20,930 nt of DNA from an uncultured Campylobacter sp. Lineage in GTDB: Bacteria; Campylobacterota; Campylobacteria; Campylobacterales; Campylobacteraceae. The DNA is taken from NCBI RefSeq assembly GCF_938045405.1, contig NZ_CALIMW010000126.1:1-20930 (forward strand), in the 5' to 3' direction. The translations under genes were made by a program, and so were the position numbers. Below are positions 7,198 to 14,508 of the stretch, piece after piece. Positions within the stretch are counted from its first letter, which is position 1; each line of letters opens with the position of its first letter. Under the pieces are notes generated by a model. The model searched no databases, was not told the DNA's origin, and saw only the letters and a program-made list of their open reading frames with translations.

Positions 7198-7809
7198 TTA
7201 ATTTTTCTGCAAAATTCCTTTAATTAAATTGAAAAATGCGCTATTTAAGATATTTTGCAAATCGTATTTTTGAAATATCCGCTCTAATCCCTGCGGATTT
7301 TTTAAAATTTCATTTAATAAATCAGTGAAATTCAAAGAATTTAAATCAGCCTCGTATTTAGAATTTAATTCCTTTAAAATCGGCAAAATTTCATTATACG
7401 AAACCGCCTGCGCCTTATACAGCAGCTCTTTAAATTGCGCGTTCTTGCACGAATTAATTAGATCGTCATAAAACATCATAGAGCTTTTTTCTATCAAAAG
7501 CGCGGAAGCCAAAAACTCATTCATACCTTTTGTAGCCAGTGCCTCACTGCTATTTTCAGGAGGCGTGGCGCCAAGCCCGCAAGAATTTGCAAAATCTAAC
7601 ACCCGCTCAAGTAATCCAGCTCGTAAAGATAGAATTTCTCCTAGCTTTTTATCTTGAAATTTAACTGCGCCCAGCGAATAAAACTGCAAAATTTGTGCCT
7701 CTTTTTCGAGCAAAAGAGCGATATCTGCAATTTGCGCCTCATTTAAATTCCGAGATTTATTAGAAATTTTGCGCGATTTTTTAGTACTACGCAATACTTC
7801 TTCGTTCAA
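7198..7809 (-). CDS. Ferritin-like helical protein lacking the metal-ligand histidines
   Basis: I place the start at the TTG at 7809, which overlaps the preceding TGA stop as TTGA and follows AGAGG at 7 bases; mtaB in this window starts in the same way. The 203-residue product is almost all helical. Two helices carry the rubrerythrin/ferritin-like E-x6-Y pattern (Glu37..Tyr44 and Glu107..Tyr114). The partner helices keep a glutamate where ExxH is expected (Glu68, Glu140), but the histidines are replaced by Leu71 and Pro143. The fold is therefore inferred to be a four-helix ferritin-like bundle without a normal di-iron site. A further ~50 residues at the C-terminus (152-203) are hydrophobic-amphipathic. 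The gene is more AT-rich than the ATPase gene. It could instead be an unrelated helical bundle. Confidence 0.8.
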   Translation of the reverse strand: MNEEVLRSTKKSRKISNKSRNLNEAQIADIALLLEKEAQILQFYSLGAVKFQDKKLGEILSLRAGLLERVLDFANSCGLGATPPENSSEALATKGMNEFLASALLIEKSSMMFYDDLINSCKNAQFKELLYKAQAVSYNEILPILKELNSKYEADLNSLNFTDLLNEILKNPQGLERIFQKYDLQNILNSAFFNLIKGILQKN

Positions 7810-8123
7810 GAAATCGCCTCTATATTGGAATTTACAAGCGCTACTAGCTCCGGCGAACTGATGCCGCTTAAAAACTGCTCCCAAAGGTGCATCGGAAAAA
7901 CGCTTTCATCATAATGAATCGTCAGCGAGCCGATTAGAGAGTTAAATTTATACTCTTTTATCCCGCGAATTGCGGCGATTTTGGCCTTTAGGCTCTCCTC
8001 GCTCACGCTATCTCGCAACTCCCTTATTTTGGGGCTTACGCGGATACGGATGCGACCTTTGCTGTGGCTGATTTTGCTAAAATATTTATGAAATTCCAAA
8101 ATATCGTTGTGATTTATTTTCAT
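7806..8123 (-). CDS. Stand-alone HMA-like domain protein, related to the ATPase N-terminus
   Basis: A longer reading from a TTG at 8147 is possible, but the ATG at 8123 has AAGGA at the right distance, so I use it. The 105-residue product carries GRIRIRV (23-29) and FNSLIGSLTIHYD (60-72). These match SRLRIKV and FNAKIGSLILRLD at the start of the ATPase, with similar spacing and no CxxC. It is thus a free copy of the same arginine-rich HMA-like domain (of the kind Pfam calls HMA_2, from memory). It may act as a partner or regulator of the pump or a coat protein of its compartment. It is the first gene after mogA, with 65 bases between, and its stop overlaps the next start. Confidence 0.85.
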   Translation of the reverse strand: MKINHNDILEFHKYFSKISHSKGRIRIRVSPKIRELRDSVSEESLKAKIAAIRGIKEYKFNSLIGSLTIHYDESVFPMHLWEQFLSGISSPELVALVNSNIEAIS

Positions 8124-8188
8124 ATTTTTCCTTAAATTTGCGCCCAAATAATATCATAAATCATTTAATTCCTGCTAAATTTTGCGAA

Positions 8189-8716
8189 TTATTTGCGTTT
8201 AGGGCGAAATATTTTTATCTTATTTTCATCCGCTGTTATGTAATTTCCTCCCATTAGATCAATACAATACGGCACAGCAGGAAATACCGGCAAAAGGCAC
8301 TCTTTAATCGCTTTTGGATTGCCCGGTAAGTTTATAATCAGAGATTTTTTGCGGATCGCTGCTATCTGACGCGATAAAATTGCCGTAGGCACGATCTTTT
8401 GGCTTTCTGCGCGCATTAGTTCGCCAAAGCCTGGCATTAATTTCTCACTTACCGCTTCGGTCGCTTCAGGCGTTACATCGCGCGGAGCAGGACCCGTGCC
8501 GCCCGTAGTTAGCACTAAATCACAACCCGCTTCGTCGCAAAGATAAATCAGCTTATCTTTGATCTGCTCCAGCTCATCTGGAATTATTTCATAAAAATAC
8601 TGCTTCTCACAAGTTAGCCAATCATCCATCACGGCAATTATCTCTTTGCCTCCTAAATCCTCGTAAACGCTAGCGCTAGCGCGATCACTTATTGTTAGAA
8701 CACCTATTTTTACCAT
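8189..8716 (-). CDS. mogA: Molybdopterin adenylyltransferase
   Basis: MogA adenylylates molybdopterin so that molybdate can be inserted, the last steps of molybdenum cofactor synthesis for enzymes such as formate dehydrogenase or nitrate reductase. The 175-residue product has the family's full length and signatures: GVLTISDRAS (5-14), LTTGGTGPAPRDVTPEA (69-85) with the conserved Asp80 in the molybdopterin-binding loop, and NLPGNPKAIKECL (129-141). An AAGGAG site precedes the ATG. It follows the FtsH-like gene by 29 bases and is probably in the same operon. Nothing in it is unusual. Confidence 0.95.
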   Translation of the reverse strand: MVKIGVLTISDRASASVYEDLGGKEIIAVMDDWLTCEKQYFYEIIPDELEQIKDKLIYLCDEAGCDLVLTTGGTGPAPRDVTPEATEAVSEKLMPGFGELMRAESQKIVPTAILSRQIAAIRKKSLIINLPGNPKAIKECLLPVFPAVPYCIDLMGGNYITADENKIKIFRPKRK

Positions 8717-8745
8717 TTTCCTCTCCTTTATTGGAATTTTAAAAT

Positions 8746-10530
8746 TTAATCGAAATTTAGCGTGCCGTCTTGCGGCTTTTTTTCAGAGCTTTCGCTATCT
8801 TCTTTGGGCTTTTGCAAATCCTGCTCTTGCGCGGAGACTCCTTCTTGCTCCACACCATCAGATTCGCAGATATTTTGAACATCCTCGAAAGTTATGAACT
8901 CATAGACGAAAATTTGCTTTGAAATTTGATTTAGCTTATCCTGCATCGTGCGGATTATCTCGCTAACCTCGTCGTAGCAATCTTGCAAAATTTTATTCAC
9001 GCTCTGCGCACTAGGGGTGAAACTATCACCCATCGCGAGCTCGAAAACCATCTTTTGCGCCAGCGCGATAGCCTGCTTTACGTCGCTAGCGGAATTTGAA
9101 AAAGCGTCGTTTTTATGGATCTGTAGCGCCGCCATGCCGCTTAAAAGCACTTTGATTTGATTTAAAATTTGCGTTTTGGATTCGATCTCGAAATCCTCGT
9201 TTAAAAATTTATCGTTTAAAAGCTCGATCTTTTCGAAATCAAACGAATACCAATACGCGCTAAGCGCCTTTGCGCCCTGATAGAACGCCTGGATCTCCTT
9301 TTCGTATTCGGTTAGAATTCTACTTTTTTGCACGCCGTAAAAGACCCTCATTCGCACGTTTTCAAAATCGCTAAGCTCGATCGTATCGCTGCCGCGCTTA
9401 AGAGCGTTGATCGCGGCTTCATTTACCAGCGTCGCTACTCCCGCGCCGCTAAAGCCCACACAGAGGCGACTTACTTTGTTGATATTCGCGCTGCATCTTT
9501 TGCCCTCGAGGTAAATTTTTAAAATTTCGATGCGGTCTTTGTAGTTCGGAAGCCCGATAAAAACGCGCCTATCAAAGCGCCCCGAGCGCAGCAGCGCATC
9601 GTCGATCAAATTTATTTTATTGGTCGCGCCGATTACCATCACGCCGCTATTTTCCTCAAATCCATCCATCTCGGTCAGCAGCTGATTTAGCGTCGCTTCC
9701 CGCTCATCGTTGCGCCCGATACCGCGCTTGCCGCCGACCGCGTCAATCTCGTCGATAAAAATAATCGCAGGCGCGCAGGATTTGGCCTTCGCAAACAGCT
9801 CGCGAACCCGCCTAGCGCCGACGCCCACAAAGACCTCGGCGAAGCTTGCGCCGCTTTGGTAAAAAAACGGCACGTCCGCCTCGCCGGCTACGGCTTTTGC
9901 AATTAGCGTTTTACCGACGCCCGGCTCGCCGATCATTAAAATTCCTTTCGGCAGCTTGATGCCGAAATTTCGGTATTTTGCGGGATTTTTTAAAAAATCC
10001 ACGATCTCTATGAGTTCGTCCTTGACCTCGCTGATGCCCGCGACGTCGCTAAATCTCACGTCGCTAACGCTCGGCGAAAGATCGCCGAGCTCTGCGTTTG
10101 CGCCGCCTTGACGCGCAGCGCCTACGCCGTCCAGCCTACGGCGCCGCGCCAAAACGGTTTCAAAATAATACACGAAGAGAAAAAATACGAATGTAAAAAT
10201 CACGAGCGTCGCGCCAATACCGCTCGTGCCATCATCCTTTTCTTTGCTGATTAGAGTGTGATTTGATAGCTCCTTAAGATCTACGAGATCGACTAAAATT
10301 TTATAGCGTTTGCCGTCGTAAACAAAGCTTAGCGTGCCGTCCTCGATATGCGCGCGTTTGATCTGATCTTTTCGCACCAGCTCGCTAAATTCGCGCTCGG
10401 TGATGTATCGCGAATCGTCTTTAAAATAAACGATCGAGAGCAAAACGATAAGCAGCACTAAAAAAATCAGAATTATATTTAGCTTGCTTTTTTTGATTTT
10501 ATGCAAAATTTCCATCAAATTTAACCTCAT
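8746..10530 (-). CDS. FtsH-like membrane AAA+ ATPase with inactive protease site
   Basis: The 594-residue product follows FtsH order: membrane helix 17-36, a short periplasmic domain (40-100), second helix 105-124, AAA+ module and an M41-like C-terminal region. ATPase motifs look intact: Walker A GEPGVGKT (201-208), pore loop FVGVG (234-238), Walker B IIFIDE (256-261) and second region of homology LLRSGRFDRR (313-322). In contrast, the zinc-protease HEAGH is replaced by YQGAK (417-421), although the later segment with the third ligand (NSASDVKQA) is kept. It should therefore unfold or remodel membrane proteins without cutting them, like the plant FtsHi proteins. The C-terminus is acidic. The ATG at 10530 overlaps mtaB by 32 bases; a second ATG at 10515 is an alternative start. 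Confidence 0.92.
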   Translation of the reverse strand: MRLNLMEILHKIKKSKLNIILIFLVLLIVLLSIVYFKDDSRYITEREFSELVRKDQIKRAHIEDGTLSFVYDGKRYKILVDLVDLKELSNHTLISKEKDDGTSGIGATLVIFTFVFFLFVYYFETVLARRRRLDGVGAARQGGANAELGDLSPSVSDVRFSDVAGISEVKDELIEIVDFLKNPAKYRNFGIKLPKGILMIGEPGVGKTLIAKAVAGEADVPFFYQSGASFAEVFVGVGARRVRELFAKAKSCAPAIIFIDEIDAVGGKRGIGRNDEREATLNQLLTEMDGFEENSGVMVIGATNKINLIDDALLRSGRFDRRVFIGLPNYKDRIEILKIYLEGKRCSANINKVSRLCVGFSGAGVATLVNEAAINALKRGSDTIELSDFENVRMRVFYGVQKSRILTEYEKEIQAFYQGAKALSAYWYSFDFEKIELLNDKFLNEDFEIESKTQILNQIKVLLSGMAALQIHKNDAFSNSASDVKQAIALAQKMVFELAMGDSFTPSAQSVNKILQDCYDEVSEIIRTMQDKLNQISKQIFVYEFITFEDVQNICESDGVEQEGVSAQEQDLQKPKEDSESSEKKPQDGTLNFD

Positions 10531-11731
10531 AATCTCTTATCTCCATCCATTTTTTCGACAAATCCTCATCGCTTTTGATCCAAATTTTATCATAAAATTG
10601 ATCATATCCTTCATAAAACTCTCCATTTTTCCGCTCGATCAGCACATTTAGCGGCACCTTGTGCGAAAGACGAAATTTATAATTATTCAGCGCCGTTATG
10701 TTTTGCAGCATCTTTAGCCGCGCCTTCGCCGTTTTGCCGTCTATGCGACCTTTTAGCGATGCCGAAGCGGTGCCTTGCCGCGGCGAAAAGATAAAGGCAT
10801 GCAGATGCGTGAGCGGAAATTTTTTGAAATTTTCTACCGCTTCGAGCCAAATCTCTTCGCTCTCGCCCGGGTGCGCGACGATAAAGTCCGTCCCCAGCGC
10901 AAATCCGCGCTCCGCAAGCTCGCAAAAAAGCTCCAAATCCCTTAGCGCGGAATTTCGGCGGCGCATTATGCTAAGCATCTTTTGCGAAGTGTGCTGAAGC
11001 GCGATGTGCAGATGCCGCTCCAGCCAGGGCTCGGATAAAATTTCGCGAAAGCTCTCATCGATCTGCGAGGGCTCGATACTGCCTAGGCGGATACGGCGAA
11101 TTCCGCGGATCGAGCCCAGCTTTTGAAGCAGCGCGCCCAGGCTCGTGCCCGCAACTTTGCCGTAGCTGCCGATATTGGTGCCGGTTAGCACGATCTCGCT
11201 AAAGCCGTTTGCGGCAAGGCTCGCCGCCTCTTTTAAGATCGCGTCTTCAGAGCTGCTGCGCGAGCGGCCGCGCACCGAGGGGATTATGCAGTAGCTGCAG
11301 TTAAAATCGCACCCCTCTTGAATTTTAATAAAGGCCTTGGTGTGATCCTCGTAGTCGCTTACCAGGTTTTTTTCGACGCTACTTAGATCGCCGATATCGT
11401 AAAATTTCGACTCCGAGCCCAAAAACTCGTCGATCTTTTCCTTTTGCGACATCCCGAATACGCCGAAGACCGCGCCGTTTTTATACAGCTCCTCGCCGCG
11501 CGAGACCGCGCCGCAGCCGGTTAGTAATATCTTTTTGCCGAGGCGGTTCATCTTATTTACGTAGTTTCGCACGTCTGCGTCGGCGCCGTTCGTAACGGTG
11601 CAGGAGTTTATCACGACGACGTCCGCGCCCTGCTCGTCGTGCGTGATCTCGCCCGATTTGAGGTTGCTTTTGATAAGCTGCGTATCGTAGATATTGGTGC
11701 GACACCCGAACGTTTTAAAATAAATTTTCAA
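10499..11731 (-). CDS. mtaB: tRNA t6A37 methylthiotransferase
   Basis: This radical-SAM enzyme adds a methylthio group to t6A at position 37 of tRNAs that read ANN codons. The 410-residue product shows the N-terminal UPF0004 domain with the three cysteines for one iron-sulfur cluster (10, 44, 73) and the radical-SAM motif GCDFNCSYCIIP with Cys141, Cys145 and Cys148 for the second. LTGTNIGSYG (~180-190) and IALQHTSQKMLSIMRRRN further support the MtaB branch rather than MiaB or RimO. A TRAM-like region ends the protein. The start is a TTG that overlaps the upstream TGA as TTGA; it is fixed because the conserved MKIYFKTFGCRTN begins there. Confidence 0.95.
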   Translation of the reverse strand: MKIYFKTFGCRTNIYDTQLIKSNLKSGEITHDEQGADVVVINSCTVTNGADADVRNYVNKMNRLGKKILLTGCGAVSRGEELYKNGAVFGVFGMSQKEKIDEFLGSESKFYDIGDLSSVEKNLVSDYEDHTKAFIKIQEGCDFNCSYCIIPSVRGRSRSSSEDAILKEAASLAANGFSEIVLTGTNIGSYGKVAGTSLGALLQKLGSIRGIRRIRLGSIEPSQIDESFREILSEPWLERHLHIALQHTSQKMLSIMRRRNSALRDLELFCELAERGFALGTDFIVAHPGESEEIWLEAVENFKKFPLTHLHAFIFSPRQGTASASLKGRIDGKTAKARLKMLQNITALNNYKFRLSHKVPLNVLIERKNGEFYEGYDQFYDKIWIKSDEDLSKKWMEIRDYEVKFDGNFA

Positions 11732-13437
11732 ATTTCGCTCCCGGATCCGCTTCCTGTGGCAAAGCCAGCGCCCTGCTCCGCTGCGTTTAAATTTTGTGAG
11801 CCTTGCTGCTCGGAGCCGAGATCTTGCGCCGCAAAATTTCCGCCCGCCGCCGCATAATTTTTGCCGTTAAAAAGCGTGTATGCAGGATAGGCGATCTTGA
11901 TGTCAGGCTCGCTTCTTAGCGCGTCTAAAATTTCAGCCGAGATATTGCTGCGAAGCCCGAGCGTCGCGTAAGAGTTCGTCATATACCAAACCGAAATTTC
12001 AATGCCGTATGGCTCGAAAAAGCTGAAAATTCTAGGCTCGACGTTTGGATTTTTGATACTATATTGCGAACGAAGCTTGCCCATCTGCTTTTTGGCAATG
12101 TCGGTGTAGCCCTTAGAATACTTCCGCACGATGTTTTTTATGAGATACATCGCCTTTTTATGGTTGCTATCAAATGTTAAAAGTATGCTAATGCCGTCCC
12201 AGACGGTCTTAAGCCCGCTGTGGGTGTAGTTTGAGATAAGATCGGTAAAAATATAATTATTCGGTATGAAAATCACCCTGCCTGCGCGTTTATTTTCTCT
12301 CCACGTAGTCATAGTGACGTCCTCAAAAATCGTCATCCTAAGCACCGAAATATCGATGATATCGCCTACGTAGGTCTCGCCGTTTTTATGCACTCTAATA
12401 CGATCGCCCACGCGAAAGCTGCCCCCAAGTACGATCGTAAGCCAGCCTAAAGAGCTCATAAACATATCTTTCATCGCAATCGCAAGACCTGCCGAGGCAA
12501 AGCCCAAAACCGTTACGAAATGCGTCATATTCTCGATGTAAGAAAAGAGTAGTATCAGTGCGATCAGCGTGAAATTTAAAACATTGATAGCTTTATTTAC
12601 GATATAAAAATTCTCGTCGTTTTTGATATATTTTTTCGCCACCACCTTGCAGAAAAACGACAGCGCGATGACTACGAGTATCCATACGGCGATGTTTCCC
12701 GCGCGCTTGATCTGCGCTTTTATATCGGCGGTCTGCATGGCGATTTGGGAGTTGATCTTCTTTTCATAAACGTCGTACGTAGTCTGTGCGATCTCGTACG
12801 CGGAGCTAAACTCGCTAAGCTCATAATCTAAGCTTTTAAGCTCCGCCGCAGCGCTTGCGTCCGTATCAATCTGCATCAAACGCTCATATAGCGCCCTTTT
12901 TGCTTCAAGTTTATCGATTAAAGCTTTAATATTTTCGATGGCGTTTTTCCGCTCCATCTTTTGAGCTTGCAAATTTCTAATCGTAGAAAAACCGGAAATT
13001 ATCGAAAAAGGATTTGTAATACGCGCAGGCTCGGGAGTTTCAGGCATCGCGATGATATCTAAAAACGGAGATTTTTCATACTCTTTTAGCAGTATGAGCT
13101 GCTCTTTTACGGCGCGAAGTCTTTTTTGAATCTCCGCGATCTTATCGGTGCCGGCGCTCTTTTTTAGCTCCGCTTCGAGCTGGCTGGATTGCTTTTGTAA
13201 ATTTTGATAGCCGATGAAATTTGAAAAGCGAGAGATCCAGATATTATTTTTAATCTCATCGTCAATAACACGGATCTGATCTTTTAGCGACGCGGATAGC
13301 TTGGAATTTTCATCTTTCTTCTCACTAGCGGCAGAGCTAGCGTTAGATTCTAAGCGCGTATGCGCGGCGGAGAGCGTAGAATTTGCCTCGCAAAATGCAA
13401 GATTAAAAATCAAAAAAATAGCCGCAAGCGCTCTCAT
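11728..13437 (-). CDS. MscS-family mechanosensitive ion channel with long periplasmic coiled coil
   Basis: The 569-residue product is an inner-membrane channel that would release solutes under osmotic downshock. It begins with a signal peptide or signal anchor (1-18), then a periplasmic helical region with coiled-coil character (45-240). Three hydrophobic helices follow (248-268, 284-301 and the glycine/alanine-rich pore helix 305-339). The MscS beta domain opens at FRVGDRIRV (341-349), and PNNYIFTD and the mixed alpha/beta C-terminal domain come next. The tail (~535-569) is Gly/Ser/Gln-rich. The ATG overlaps the aroB stop as ATGA and the stop overlaps mtaB, so these genes are translationally coupled. 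The channel activity is inferred from family membership. Confidence 0.93.
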   Translation of the reverse strand: MRALAAIFLIFNLAFCEANSTLSAAHTRLESNASSAASEKKDENSKLSASLKDQIRVIDDEIKNNIWISRFSNFIGYQNLQKQSSQLEAELKKSAGTDKIAEIQKRLRAVKEQLILLKEYEKSPFLDIIAMPETPEPARITNPFSIISGFSTIRNLQAQKMERKNAIENIKALIDKLEAKRALYERLMQIDTDASAAAELKSLDYELSEFSSAYEIAQTTYDVYEKKINSQIAMQTADIKAQIKRAGNIAVWILVVIALSFFCKVVAKKYIKNDENFYIVNKAINVLNFTLIALILLFSYIENMTHFVTVLGFASAGLAIAMKDMFMSSLGWLTIVLGGSFRVGDRIRVHKNGETYVGDIIDISVLRMTIFEDVTMTTWRENKRAGRVIFIPNNYIFTDLISNYTHSGLKTVWDGISILLTFDSNHKKAMYLIKNIVRKYSKGYTDIAKKQMGKLRSQYSIKNPNVEPRIFSFFEPYGIEISVWYMTNSYATLGLRSNISAEILDALRSEPDIKIAYPAYTLFNGKNYAAAGGNFAAQDLGSEQQGSQNLNAAEQGAGFATGSGSGSEI

Positions 13438-14465
13438 TCAAACTCTTTCAGCGCTGCGATTACTTCATCTTTTGCGATCTCTTTGGAAGCGTAGAATTTA
13501 CCAATGCCATCCGGCAGGATAAATTTTATCTTGCCGTTTTCGCTTTTTTTATCGAGAAAAAACAGCTCGTAAAATTCCGCTGCATCCTCTACGTGGAATT
13601 TTATCGGAAGCGCGAATTTTTGAAGCACTTTACGGATCTGCTCCTCCTGTTCGCCGCTTAGTTTACCGAGGCGACGCGCTAGCGCATTTGCCATCACCAT
13701 GCCGATCGCAACAGCCTCGCCGTGCAAAAATTTTTTATAATTAGTAATTTTTTCGATAGCGTGAGCAAAGGTGTGTCCGTAGTTTAACACTGCACGCACG
13801 CCGCTTTCGCGCTCGTCTCGCTCTACGACGCCCGCTTTAATCTCCACACAGCGAGCGATTACGTGCGAAATTTCATCGGCGCTTTTTAGATCGTGCGTCT
13901 CGAAAAATTTAAATAGTTCGACATCAAAGCATACAGCCATCTTTACAGCCTCCGCAACGCCTGCGGCAAACTCCCGCGCAGGAAGCGTCGATAAAAATTT
14001 ACTCTCGCAATAAACCGCGCGCGGCTGGTAAAATGAGCCGATTAAATTTTTGCCGAAGCGATTATTCACGCCCGTTTTACCGCCGACGCTCGCATCCACT
14101 TGCGCTAGCAGGGTCGTCGGAATATTGATAAAATCGATGCCGCGTTCATAAATACTCGCGCAAAAGCCCGTTATATCGCTAATAACACCGCCACCAAGAG
14201 CGATGAGCGTGCTTTTGCGATCAAGCTTGGAACTAAAAAGCTGCTCTAAAATTTGCTCCACGCTCGCGGTATTTTTATACTCCTCGCCGTCTGGGATCGT
14301 GATGATAAATTTTTGCTCGCAATCTAGCCGCTGCAGTAAGAAATCAAGCCACAGCCCGCCTACTTTGGGATTTGTGATGATCGCTACCTTGCCTTTGAGT
14401 TTGATCTCTTGCAATTCGTCGATAAAAACGCTGTATTTTTTGCCTAAATTAAGATCGATTTTCAT
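13434..14465 (-). CDS. aroB: 3-dehydroquinate synthase
   Basis: AroB converts DAHP to 3-dehydroquinate, step two of the shikimate pathway to aromatic amino acids and folate. The 343-residue product has the NAD-binding GGGVISDITGF (91-101), PTTLLAQVDASVGGKTGVN (116-134), and the zinc ligands Glu172 (GVAEAVK), His231 (LNYGHTFAHAIE) and His248 (LHGEAVAIGM). Length and motifs are normal. The ATG follows AAAGG at 7 bases. It lies 43 bases downstream of the RCK-like gene and overlaps the MscS gene by 4 bases, within the same operon. Confidence 0.97.
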   Translation of the reverse strand: MKIDLNLGKKYSVFIDELQEIKLKGKVAIITNPKVGGLWLDFLLQRLDCEQKFIITIPDGEEYKNTASVEQILEQLFSSKLDRKSTLIALGGGVISDITGFCASIYERGIDFINIPTTLLAQVDASVGGKTGVNNRFGKNLIGSFYQPRAVYCESKFLSTLPAREFAAGVAEAVKMAVCFDVELFKFFETHDLKSADEISHVIARCVEIKAGVVERDERESGVRAVLNYGHTFAHAIEKITNYKKFLHGEAVAIGMVMANALARRLGKLSGEQEEQIRKVLQKFALPIKFHVEDAAEFYELFFLDKKSENGKIKFILPDGIGKFYASKEIAKDEVIAALKEFE

Positions 14466-14508
14466 ACGCTAGCCTTTGATTTTTGGGTAATTGTAACATA
14501 AATTTCGA

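Noticed and set aside
7810..7884. Upstream TTG extension of the ferritin-like gene
   Set aside because: It would overlap the preceding gene by 79 bases; the TTG at 7809 is coupled to the stop codon and has AGAGG before it.
8124..8147. Upstream TTG extension of the stand-alone HMA-like gene
   Set aside because: The ATG at 8123 has AAGGA in the right place, whereas the TTG at 8147 has no ribosome site.
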